A stretch of DNA of 35,113 bases from Bacillota bacterium (GTDB lineage Bacteria; Vulcanimicrobiota; JAJTBE01): NCBI GenBank assembly GCA_021287065.1, contig JAJTBE010000080.1:1-35113 (forward strand), written 5' to 3'. The notes beneath the pieces were generated by a model, which was given only the letters and a program-made list of their open reading frames with translations, was not told the origin of the DNA and did not search any database. This document shows, in pieces, positions 1-7,737 of this stretch (position 1 is its first letter; the number at the start of each line of letters is the position of its first letter). The translations under genes and the position numbers were made by a program.

Positions 1-1503
1 GTTCTTGGTTTATATATGGCTTTCGGAACCAACTATCTTCCCAACAAGAAAAACGCATCCAAAAAAGCAAAACCCAACATTATCCTTTTTACTATGGATT
101 CTGTAAGAAAGAAGAATATGAATGTCTATGGTTATTCAAGACATAATACGCCATTTTTCAACAAATTTGCCAAATCCAGTTATGTTTTTCAGAATATGGA
201 ATCCTGCAGCAATCTCACTTATGTATGTCTGCCGGCTATATTGAACGGAAGATATCCCAAAAGACCTGATGAAATGAAAAATACTGAAAGAACAGACCAT
301 CTTATCAGTGCGTTGAGGGAAAACGGATATAAAGAAACCATCTACATGTCGCAGTTGTTTAACTTTGAACGAAATGCCTTCACTGAGTATATTAATATTT
401 CAAGTGATAAAAATTCGCTGAATTCCCTTCATCTCAAACAGATCAACAAAAATATAGCCTGGCTTATGAATTATCTTTCTCAGGATGAAAGATATTTTCT
501 TCTGTGGAGTATTATTGATCCGAGAAATATTGACTACAATAAAATTCAGCCCGATATGGATATTTATATGTCGTATCTGGCAGACAAGCTTGCCGGTTGC
601 AACGAACCGGCTTTTGTGTGGATTCATCTGATGCAGGCGCATCATCCCTTCGAGTTTCCGCTGTATATGAAAGGCACATATAAAGGCTCACCTGTCAGGT
701 TTATTGATTTATACGATACAAGCATTCTTTATCTCGACTATATTTTTGAAAAACTGAATATCGAACTTGCAAGCCATGGGTTACAGGATAATACGATAAT
801 AGCTGTATCAGCTGATCATGGTTATTCGTTTCCGAATGATCTGCCTTACCGCGGACCATTTCAGGCAACATCGATGACAAACGGCACTTTTAATATACCA
901 TTCATTCTTCATTTGCCCGGCCAGAAAAAACGGGTCGATGTAAATACTATCGTTTCGCAGATTGATATTGCCCCCACATTGCTTGAACTTACGGGATGTA
1001 AAATACCTGAAAAAATTGAAGGCGAATCCCTGTGCCAGTATATGAATGAACCTGATAAAATGAGTGATAAGGTGAAATTCAGCATTCTTGCTCAGTATTT
1101 TCTGAAAAGGGATTCAAATTCCCAGATGGGAAAATGGGCAGATGATGATTTTGCCAATGCGTTTTATGACAGATATATGACTCAGCTTTCCATTGCCAAT
1201 CCCTCTGCGAACCGTTTTACCGAAGAAGATCTGAAGGCGATGATTGTGGGTCCTGATTTTTCCGATGTTGGAGATGGTCATCCTCCTGGTATGGCGCCGG
1301 GAACACCGGGTCAGTTCAGACCCAAACCGCCGCCGTTTCCCGAAGGGATTCCTTTCCTTAAATACAAGTGTTACGGCGTGTATGATATTATCAGTGATCC
1401 TGACTTTAAAATGAATCTGAGGGATACGGAAACAGGCAGAAAAGTTCTGGATGTACTCAAAGATTCGGGAATTGTCAATTATTATAAAGAAATCAGGAAC
1501 TAA
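1..1503 (+). CDS. Alkaline-phosphatase/sulfatase-superfamily enzyme, 5' end outside window
   Basis: The frame is open from base 1 (codons read VLGLY before the first ATG at 16). That ATG has no ribosome site, so I read this as the C-terminal catalytic part of a longer protein, probably with membrane helices upstream. Counting from the ATG, the fold markers are a metal-site Asp (D28 in ILFTMDS), the loop SNLTYVCLPAILNG, and the D267-H268-G269 metal motif. Ten residues before the loop Gly, where sulfatases carry the formylglycine Cys, there is Thr68. That favours a phospho- or phosphoglycol-transferase or phosphatase chemistry over a sulfatase, by analogy with LtaS and EptA-like enzymes. A Pro/Gly-rich insert lies near residues 419-444. 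The stop overlaps the stop of the opposing kinase gene by 4 nt. Substrate unknown. Confidence 0.8.
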   Translation, partial: VLGLYMAFGTNYLPNKKNASKKAKPNIILFTMDSVRKKNMNVYGYSRHNTPFFNKFAKSSYVFQNMESCSNLTYVCLPAILNGRYPKRPDEMKNTERTDHLISALRENGYKETIYMSQLFNFERNAFTEYINISSDKNSLNSLHLKQINKNIAWLMNYLSQDERYFLLWSIIDPRNIDYNKIQPDMDIYMSYLADKLAGCNEPAFVWIHLMQAHHPFEFPLYMKGTYKGSPVRFIDLYDTSILYLDYIFEKLNIELASHGLQDNTIIAVSADHGYSFPNDLPYRGPFQATSMTNGTFNIPFILHLPGQKKRVDVNTIVSQIDIAPTLLELTGCKIPEKIEGESLCQYMNEPDKMSDKVKFSILAQYFLKRDSNSQMGKWADDDFANAFYDRYMTQLSIANPSANRFTEEDLKAMIVGPDFSDVGDGHPPGMAPGTPGQFRPKPPPFPEGIPFLKYKCYGVYDIISDPDFKMNLRDTETGRKVLDVLKDSGIVNYYKEIRN

Positions 1504-2924
1504 CAGCTTTCAACGGGCAGTTCAAACCAGAACTCGCTTCCTGTGGCTGATGATTTTACATTAATCGTCCCACCGTGGGTTTTTATTATCTGTTTTGCTA
1601 TGGATAAACCCAGGCCCGACCCGGAACCGTCCCTTGTCCTCGATTTGTCTGCTTTGTAAAACCTTTCGAAAACATGTGGTAGATCCTCGGACGGTATGCC
1701 ATCGCCGGTATCGGCAACAGCAAAAACCGCTGAATTTCCTGATTTTCTGAGGATAATTCTTATCTCTCTGCCATCCGGAATATGCTGGATGGCGTTGTCC
1801 AGCAATATGATTAGAGTCTGAAGAATTCTGTCTGAATCCCCTGAAACCAGTATCTCTTCAGCAGGCAGCTCGCTTTTGATTGCTATATTCTTTTTACCCG
1901 CAAAAACTTCCACCCCGGAAATGGCTCTTCTGATAATATCACCTGCAGAAAAAGGCTCCCGCTCAATCTCAATATCACCGGTTTCAAACCGGGATAATTC
2001 AGTCAGATCCTTGAGAAGAACCGATATTCGTTTTGCTTCATCTCTTATGGTTTTCAGGTATCTGTCCCGTTCTTCCTCTGTATCGAGTATTCCGTCCATA
2101 ATAGCTTCGCTGCATCCCTGAATAGCTGCAAGAGGAGTGCGGATTTCATGTGAAATATTTGCAGTAAGCTGAAGCCTTTGTTTTATGTTGTTTTCAAGCT
2201 TTTCAGACATGTTGTCCATAGCATCGGCAAGAACTCCGATTTCGTCATTTCTTTTGATTTTCAGCCTCCCTGAAAAGTCCCCTGTGGCAATTTTCCGGGC
2301 GGTATTCTGCATCATACGGATAGGCTTTGTAATATTCCCTGACAGAAAATGAGCCACTATGGAAGAAATAAGAAGTGAAATCAGCAGTGATTTAAATATG
2401 GCTGATGTTATTCGTTTTCTTATATCTGCGGGCAGCGATAGGGAAATAACAGTCATTACGCCCCCGATAACCTTCCCGTTGCTGATTATCGGAGATGCTG
2501 CATAATAATAGCGGTCTGAATGATGAATTGAAGGATGTATCATTTCCACATCCTGCCCGTTGAGCAACTCCTGAAGATCCTGAGGAGTAATGCCTATATC
2601 CTGCCTTTTGTCGTCGGGAGAATGTGCAATCGTAGCTCCGCTTCTGTCGATTACCCGGACTGACACTCCGGGCAGATTGCTTAATGTTTCAATAAATAAT
2701 TTTGTACCAGCCGGCTTGCTGGTATTTTCCGATTCTTTACCCAGAGCTTGCGCTGTTATCTTTACCCTCTTTTTTATGTCTTTTCTGTATTGATCTGTGG
2801 AAAAAAATCTTGCTGTAAGGGAGATTCCTGCTCCGAAAATGAAAAGGGTGAGGAAAATAATCCCCATAAAATGCAGAGTAAGTTTCCATGATATTGATGA
2901 ATTCGGACAGTGTTTCCTACTCAC
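1500..2924 (-). CDS. Membrane sensor histidine kinase (HAMP, HisKA, HATPase)
   Basis: 474 residues with the classic two-helix sensor layout. TM1 is about 14-37, an extracytoplasmic sensor domain about 38-175, TM2 about 176-195, and HAMP about 195-250. The phospho-acceptor is H259 in NISHEIRTP. The ATPase domain has the N box (DNAIQH), G1 (DTGDGIP), F box (FERFYKAD) and G2 (GSGLGLSIAK). The GTG start lies inside the end of the response regulator gene (8-nt overlap), which implies translational coupling; no strong ribosome site of its own is needed. It is the last gene of the hydantoinase-methyltransferase-regulator-kinase run. The architecture resembles PhoR/ResE-type kinases. The signal cannot be read from the sequence. 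Confidence 0.93.
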   Translation of the reverse strand: MSRKHCPNSSISWKLTLHFMGIIFLTLFIFGAGISLTARFFSTDQYRKDIKKRVKITAQALGKESENTSKPAGTKLFIETLSNLPGVSVRVIDRSGATIAHSPDDKRQDIGITPQDLQELLNGQDVEMIHPSIHHSDRYYYAASPIISNGKVIGGVMTVISLSLPADIRKRITSAIFKSLLISLLISSIVAHFLSGNITKPIRMMQNTARKIATGDFSGRLKIKRNDEIGVLADAMDNMSEKLENNIKQRLQLTANISHEIRTPLAAIQGCSEAIMDGILDTEEERDRYLKTIRDEAKRISVLLKDLTELSRFETGDIEIEREPFSAGDIIRRAISGVEVFAGKKNIAIKSELPAEEILVSGDSDRILQTLIILLDNAIQHIPDGREIRIILRKSGNSAVFAVADTGDGIPSEDLPHVFERFYKADKSRTRDGSGSGLGLSIAKQIIKTHGGTINVKSSATGSEFWFELPVESC

Positions 2925-3612
2925 AGGTATATCCCACTCCTCTTACTGATCTTATTATTTCCGGCGGTCCACCTGCATCCCTGATTTTTTTTCTGAGATT
3001 TTTTATATGCACATCCACAGTCCGGCTTTCACCTGTAAAATCCTGCCCCCATATTATGTCGAGGAGTTCTTCTCTTGTAAAAACCCTTCCCTTTTTTGAC
3101 ATGAGAACTTTCGCAAGTGAAAACTCAACAGCGGTAAGCTGAAGCTCCTGTTTCCCCACAACAAGCCTGCGTTTTTCACCATCGAGGGTAATATTGTCTT
3201 CCTGAATTTCCGGGGGCTTGTCCCTGTTTTCCCTTATTGCCTCTACTCTTCTGAGCAGTGCTTTTATCCTTGCCACCAGTTCTCTCGGTGAAAATGGTTT
3301 TGTTACATAATCATCCGCACCCACTTCCAGTCCGATTATCCTGTCCATTTCCTCAGCTTTTGAAGTAAGCAGTATGGCAGGGAGATAAAACCTTTCACGG
3401 GTTCTTCTCAAAACCTCAAGTCCGTCCATCCCCGGCAGCATAATATCAATAACCGCAAGATCCGGAGGATTGGTTATTATTGATGCAAAACCATCGTCGC
3501 CTCTGTATTTTATTTCCACATTGAAACCTTCTTTTTTCAGGTAACGGGAAACAAAATCGGCGATTTCCTTTTCATCTTCAATTATCAGGATTCTCTGTTC
3601 AGAAGGATCCAC
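2917..3612 (-). CDS. OmpR/PhoB-family response regulator
   Basis: 231 residues: a receiver domain (about 1-125) and a C-terminal winged helix (about 135-231). The phosphorylation pocket is visible as acidic E12-D13, acceptor D56 (DLAVIDIMLPGMDG), T84 in LLTSK and K105 in VTKPFSP. The winged helix ends in the usual TVDVHIKNLRKK and RSVRGVGY pattern of OmpR-type DNA-binding domains. The start is GTG, with AGGA about 10 nt upstream. It lies 4 nt after the methyltransferase stop and overlaps the kinase start by 8 nt, so it is the cognate partner of that kinase. Its target may be the paired palindromes in front of the same operon, but this is inference. Confidence 0.94.
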   Translation of the reverse strand: MDPSEQRILIIEDEKEIADFVSRYLKKEGFNVEIKYRGDDGFASIITNPPDLAVIDIMLPGMDGLEVLRRTRERFYLPAILLTSKAEEMDRIIGLEVGADDYVTKPFSPRELVARIKALLRRVEAIRENRDKPPEIQEDNITLDGEKRRLVVGKQELQLTAVEFSLAKVLMSKKGRVFTREELLDIIWGQDFTGESRTVDVHIKNLRKKIRDAGGPPEIIRSVRGVGYTCE

Positions 3613-3616
3613 TTTG

Positions 3617-4855
3617 TCAGTTCCTGTCTTTCTTTCTGAATATGGTTATTCTGTTGGAATTTGTACCTTTACTGTTATTATTTATACCCCATATATTGGA
3701 AGTTTTGGTGAAAACCTGAGAATTTATAAGTACACAGGCGCATTCGAACCCTGCTTTTATCCCGATGGGGATTACAAATTCCTCAAGTTTGATTTTTCCT
3801 TTCTTAACTTCGCCAACCTCAAACGCAACCCAGCCGCCGGGGGATGTTATACGGTAAAGCTCGTTGAAAACAAGCTGCATGTAGTCAGCCCATTTTTCAG
3901 GAGATCTGATGCTTGTGATTTTCTTAGTTACTTCATCGGTATCAATGCTGTTAAACCAGCAGCGTAGCCAGTTGTCTGTGGCATAATCAACCACATCCAG
4001 AAAGGGTGGGGAAGTAACAGTCAGTTTAACGGTGTCGTCAGGAATATCTTCCGTTTTATGAGCTTCCCCGGTGAGAAGCATTGCTGTCTGCCCTGCTTTT
4101 TTCAGGTTTTCCCTCTCCTGTCCTGTGAGCTTCTTAAAAAGCGTCTCTGTCTTTTTCAGGATTAAATCTTTCACATTTCTGTATTCGGGAATCTGATTGA
4201 GCTTTTTGTTGATCAGAATCTGCCTGTCCGGTGTAACAGCCTGATTTGGGGGAAGACTGTAAACCGAGAAGAAACCCTTCGAATGGCCTGTGAGCCTGTT
4301 TGTGGCTACCATTCTTATCCAGTCGTCTGTCGAATCAGATGAGCCTTCAAAAGATCTTTTAGCAAGATATTCACGCAGAGTGGCGATTTCCCGCAATGTA
4401 TCTGCATGATAAAACATGGAAAGATCCTGGTCCGCCTCTTTCAAAGGCATCCCGGATATTTCGTTTAATCTGAATTCTATTTCGCCGTATGAAGGAATAT
4501 TCAACCTCGGCTTCACAAAAACAGCACTCAGGGGATTGACATCATTGGAAATAACCTTTCTCCCCGAAAGACCAGCTTCAATAGCAGTGGTTCCCCTTCC
4601 GCCGAATGGATCATAAACCGTATCACACTCTTCTGTGAGCAGCTTTATAAAAAACGCTGGAAGCTGAGGCTTATAACATGCTCTGTATGAAACTTCATGT
4701 ATTGAACTGGCTCTTCTCTGTCCGGAAGTCCAGAATTCGTTTGTAAAGCAGGCAATCGAACCAAAACCGGTCTCAATGAAACCGGACTCGGTCGGATTGC
4801 CGCTGAAATCATAAGACAAAAGGCTTTGCCTGAAATTTTCAATATTCATAACCAT
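3617..4855 (-). CDS. Solitary DNA methyltransferase (N4-cytosine/N6-adenine type)
   Basis: 412 residues. The AdoMet-binding motif I is DPFGGRGTT (82-90), followed by an acidic motif II residue (D105 in VISNDVNP). The catalytic motif IV is TSPPF (281-285), inside VTSPPFLDVVDYATDNW. A Ser-Pro-Pro-aromatic motif usually marks N4-cytosine methylases, but N6-adenine activity is not excluded. Motif I precedes motif IV by about 190 residues, opposite to the common beta-class order. No restriction endonuclase, specificity subunit or Vsr gene is nearby, so it appears to be an orphan. The ATG follows the hydantoinase stop directly (TAAATG), with a second in-frame ATG at 4849. The ribosome site is poor, so translation probably depends on coupling. 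Nucleotide-modifying roles other than DNA methylation cannot be ruled out. Confidence 0.8.
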   Translation of the reverse strand: MVMNIENFRQSLLSYDFSGNPTESGFIETGFGSIACFTNEFWTSGQRRASSIHEVSYRACYKPQLPAFFIKLLTEECDTVYDPFGGRGTTAIEAGLSGRKVISNDVNPLSAVFVKPRLNIPSYGEIEFRLNEISGMPLKEADQDLSMFYHADTLREIATLREYLAKRSFEGSSDSTDDWIRMVATNRLTGHSKGFFSVYSLPPNQAVTPDRQILINKKLNQIPEYRNVKDLILKKTETLFKKLTGQERENLKKAGQTAMLLTGEAHKTEDIPDDTVKLTVTSPPFLDVVDYATDNWLRCWFNSIDTDEVTKKITSIRSPEKWADYMQLVFNELYRITSPGGWVAFEVGEVKKGKIKLEEFVIPIGIKAGFECACVLINSQVFTKTSNIWGINNNSKGTNSNRITIFRKKDRN

Positions 4856-6238
4856 TTAGGGAGTATAATACCTTCTGACAAATTTGCCGTAGCCTTTTTC
4901 TCCTGTGAAACTCCCGTCCCTGTATATGACTTTTCCCCTGAGCATTGTAAGAACAGGCTTCCCCGTAACCTTCATTCCGTCGAAGGGAGTGTAATCCGCA
5001 TTGTAATGCAGGGTGTCGGGTCCAATAGTGTATTCCATCATAGGATCAAAAACAACAATGTCCGCATCGCTGCCGGGCATAAGCGTTCCCTTTGAAGGGT
5101 AGAGGCCAAACATTTTTGCAGGATTGGCGCTCAGAAGTTCAACCCACTGGTTGAGGCTTATTCGTCCTTTCAGAACTCCTTCGGAATGCATAAGGGGCAT
5201 AAGGGTTTCAATACCTGCAATTCCACCGGGAAGCTTTGTGAAATCATTTCTGCCTGCTTCTTTCTGCGCTTTTGTAAATGAACAGGTATCTGTTGAAACA
5301 ACCTGAATGGCTCCCATAGAAAGCCCTTTCCACAGAGCAGTCTGATCTTCAGCTTTTCTGAGGGGCGGGCTGGTTGAACATAAATGTCCGTCGGCTTTGC
5401 TGTATTCATCATCGGTAAATATAAGATACTGGGGGCAAGTCTCCGCAAAGGCAGTTACTCCCCGTCCTTTAGCTTCCGCCACTGCCGCAGCGCTTTCTCC
5501 TGTGGACATATGAACGATATAGATTCTGCTGCCTGCCACTTCTGTGAGATACAAAGCTCTCTTTACCGCTTCTGTCTCCGTAAAATCAGGTCTCGAAAGG
5601 GGATGTGCGGTAATATCCGTTCTGCCTTCCTTTATGTTTTTTGCTATCAGATAATCAATAATTGCAGCATTTTCAGCATGAATAATAATCAATCCGCCAA
5701 GATCCTTTATAGCTCTCAGCATTGCAAGAATAACGGCATCGTTGCTCATAAGACCGGGATAGACCATATACAGCTTGAAACTGGGAATCCCCATTTCTAT
5801 AAATTCCGGCATCTCTTCCTGAATACCGGTTTTGAAATCGGTAATTCCAAGATGTAATCCGTAGTCGATAAAACAGTTGCCTTCTGCTTCCTTCAGCCTG
5901 TCGTTAATAGCTTTAAGAGCGGATTCCCCGGGAACCTGATGGGCGAAATCGATAAAAGTTGTAATGCCGCCGCAGGCTCCTGCTTTTGAGCCTGATTCGA
6001 ATGTATCAGCAGAAACCGTCCCCATAACCGGAAGCTGAAAATGGGTGTGAACATCAATGCCGCCGGGAATCACATACTTCCCTTCTGCATTAATTATCTG
6101 GTCCACCTCATCACTTTTGCCTTCAGGCAAATCTATTTGTTCAGCTATGGCAAATATTTTATCATCCTCAATATAAACATCCCCCCGGAAAATATCGCTT
6201 GATGTAATTATAGTTCCCTGTTTGATTAGTGTATTCAT
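4856..6238 (-). CDS. D-hydantoinase / dihydropyrimidinase
   Basis: 460 residues of the amidohydrolase superfamily, hydrolysing cyclic diamides (5,6-dihydropyrimidines or 5-substituted hydantoins) to N-carbamoyl amino acids. The binuclear metal ligands are all visible: H64 and H66 (DVHTHFQLP), the carbamylated lysine K155 (PSFKLYMVY), H187 (IIHAEN), H243 (YIVHMSTGE) and the catalytic Asp in STDTCSF. Their spacing matches characterised hydantoinases. I chose the ATG at 6238 because it follows a GGCAGG ribosome site; the frame stays open 21 codons further upstream but those residues are atypical. It is the first gene of a four-gene minus-strand run. No carbamoylase or permease is adjacent, so pyrimidine catabolism versus hydantoin use is unresolved. 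Confidence 0.9.
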   Translation of the reverse strand: MNTLIKQGTIITSSDIFRGDVYIEDDKIFAIAEQIDLPEGKSDEVDQIINAEGKYVIPGGIDVHTHFQLPVMGTVSADTFESGSKAGACGGITTFIDFAHQVPGESALKAINDRLKEAEGNCFIDYGLHLGITDFKTGIQEEMPEFIEMGIPSFKLYMVYPGLMSNDAVILAMLRAIKDLGGLIIIHAENAAIIDYLIAKNIKEGRTDITAHPLSRPDFTETEAVKRALYLTEVAGSRIYIVHMSTGESAAAVAEAKGRGVTAFAETCPQYLIFTDDEYSKADGHLCSTSPPLRKAEDQTALWKGLSMGAIQVVSTDTCSFTKAQKEAGRNDFTKLPGGIAGIETLMPLMHSEGVLKGRISLNQWVELLSANPAKMFGLYPSKGTLMPGSDADIVVFDPMMEYTIGPDTLHYNADYTPFDGMKVTGKPVLTMLRGKVIYRDGSFTGEKGYGKFVRRYYTP

Positions 6239-6386
6239 AAAATACCTGCCTTTCGGTTGTGTTAGAAATTCAACTTCAATAGTAATTTCCAAATATCTCA
6301 AGGTTCTTTTTCGTATTTGTCGAAATTAATCCTTGTAATCCGAAAACCGGCAGCTATATAAAAACCGGATAAACAGAAAATCCGGG

Positions 6387-6403
6387 TGTTAAAAAATTTA
6401 ACA
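6387..6403. promoter_or_regulatory. Palindromic operator-like site, copy 1
   Basis: TGTTAAA-AAA-TTTAACA is a 7-bp perfect inverted repeat with a 3-bp spacer. It is identical to the copy at 6437-6453, start to start 50 bp apart. It lies in the divergent gap between the hydantoinase operon and the serine-hydrolase gene, about 149 bp from the hydantoinase start. A second dyad, CCGGAT-N9-ATCCGG (6365-6385), abuts it. The binding protein is unknown. Half-sites resemble the TTAACA element of Bacillus Pho boxes, but those are direct repeats. Confidence 0.6.
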
Positions 6404-6436
6404 GTAATTTCCCTTAATATATGCTTTTTGTGCTGC

Positions 6437-6453
6437 TGTTAAAAAATTTAACA
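6437..6453. promoter_or_regulatory. Palindromic operator-like site, copy 2
   Basis: This is an exact second copy of TGTTAAA-AAA-TTTAACA. It ends 3 bp before the probable -35 element of the serine-hydrolase promoter (6457). That position suits an activator contacting RNA polymerase, or a repressor that loops with copy 1 about five helical turns away. Confidence 0.6.
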
Positions 6454-6456
6454 CCT

Positions 6457-6484
6457 TTTACAAACGGTGTTTCCACTTTATAAC
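6457..6484 (+). promoter_or_regulatory. Sigma-70-type promoter of the serine-hydrolase lipoprotein
   Basis: The -35 element is TTTACA (6457-6462), followed by a 16-bp spacer and the -10 element TATAAC (6479-6484). Each hexamer matches consensus at five of six bases. The expected start is near 6491, giving a leader of about 40 nt before the ATG at 6531. Operator copy 2 sits immediately upstream. Confidence 0.55.
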
Positions 6485-6530
6485 CTGATTGTATTCGGTC
6501 ATAATTGAAAAGATGGAAAAGGAGATTACC

Positions 6531-7709
6531 ATGTGTAAAAAAACTTTACAGTCCGGTGCAAAACTTTTATCTGTAGTTGTTCTCTCATTGTTAATTTTTT
6601 TTACAGTTACTTCATGCAGTAATTCGGACTCATCAAACCAGTCAGGGACATTTTCACAGGCTCAGCAGGAACAGATGAAATCTGTTGTTGACACCGCAGT
6701 TGCGGAAGGTAATATACCCGGTATCGTTGTTGCTGTGTGGCAGGGTGACAAGGAATGGATCTATTCCTACGGTAAATCGGATATCAACACAGGCGCGGAA
6801 ATGAACCCGTCCCTCAATTTCCGCATAGGCAGTATAACCAAGTCCTTTACCGCAACCATAATCCTTCAGCTTGTTGATGAAGGGAAAATAGGCCTTGATG
6901 ATCCCGTCAGCAACTATGTTTCAGACATTCCCAACGGTGAAAATATTACAATAAGGGAACTCCTGAACATGAGCAGCGGCCTTTTCGGATATAGTGAAAC
7001 TGACGGATTTATAAAAAGTTATACGGAAGATCCACTTCAGGAACGGACACCCCAGGAACTGGTTGCCCTTGGTGTAAACGACCCTCAGAATCCTGTTTTT
7101 GAACCCGGAAAAGGCTTCAACTACTCCAATACCAACTATGTCATCCTTGGTGAAATAATCGAAAATATCACCGGAAATAAAGTAGAAGATGAAATCAGGA
7201 ACAGAATAGCAAAACCATTGAAACTGAATCATACATACCTGCCCGAAACTCCATATATGCCGGCATATTCGTGCAGCGGATACTATTACGACCCCAAAAC
7301 CGCCGCTCCCCTGCTTGACCTGACAAACCAGTCTCCATCCCTTACATGGACAGCCGGCGGGGTAATCTCAAACCTCAGTGAAACCAAAACCTACATCAGG
7401 GCAATAGGGGATGGAACCCTTATCAGCAGCGAAATGCAGGCGGAAAGACTGACATTCAACCCATATACAATCGTAAAAGACAGATACGGCTACGGCCTCG
7501 GCGTGTCTTGGGTGAACGGATACATTGGACACAACGGCAGCATCCCCGGATACAACAGCTCAGCCTACTACAGCCCGGACAGCGATACCACAGTGATAAT
7601 TTTCGCAAACGAATGGAAAATTCCAAATCTCAATCTGGGAACCGACACTATATTCGTAAGATTGGGAAAAATTTTAAGCCCCAATCTGGACTGGAATGGC
7701 CTGGAGTAA
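6531..7709 (+). CDS. Serine-hydrolase lipoprotein, beta-lactamase/DD-peptidase family
   Basis: 392 residues of the class C beta-lactamase-like serine hydrolase family, which includes DD-carboxypeptidases, D-aminopeptidases and esterases. An N-terminal hydrophobic stretch (about 12-26) ends in VTSC, giving a lipid-anchored Cys29 followed by a Ser/Asn-rich linker. The active-site triad is S101-x-x-K104 (SITK), Y198-S-N200 and H334-N-G336 in the KTG position. The ATG at 6531 is set by AAGGAG six bases upstream; a TTG 42 bases earlier lacks such a site. It is exported and membrane-tethered, so a role in peptidoglycan or D-amino-acid peptide turnover is plausible. Beta-lactam hydrolysis cannot be claimed from the motifs alone. 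It is transcribed divergently from the hydantoinase operon across the paired palindromes. Confidence 0.88.
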   Translation: MCKKTLQSGAKLLSVVVLSLLIFFTVTSCSNSDSSNQSGTFSQAQQEQMKSVVDTAVAEGNIPGIVVAVWQGDKEWIYSYGKSDINTGAEMNPSLNFRIGSITKSFTATIILQLVDEGKIGLDDPVSNYVSDIPNGENITIRELLNMSSGLFGYSETDGFIKSYTEDPLQERTPQELVALGVNDPQNPVFEPGKGFNYSNTNYVILGEIIENITGNKVEDEIRNRIAKPLKLNHTYLPETPYMPAYSCSGYYYDPKTAAPLLDLTNQSPSLTWTAGGVISNLSETKTYIRAIGDGTLISSEMQAERLTFNPYTIVKDRYGYGLGVSWVNGYIGHNGSIPGYNSSAYYSPDSDTTVIIFANEWKIPNLNLGTDTIFVRLGKILSPNLDWNGLE

Positions 7710-7737
7710 TAGCAGGGGAAGTCCGGTATGAATTCCC

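Noticed and set aside
6239..6386. Riboswitch or promoter for the hydantoinase operon
   Set aside because: I could not find a convincing -35/-10 pair or a known aptamer pattern. Only short AAAACCGG repeats and the CCGGAT dyad are visible.
6531..7709. Antibiotic-resistance beta-lactamase
   Set aside because: The SxxK, YxN and HxG motifs are shared by many peptidases and esterases, so resistance cannot be inferred.
7710..7737. Terminator between the lipoprotein and DciA-like genes
   Set aside because: Only a 5-bp GGGAA/TTCCC pairing is present, with no T run.
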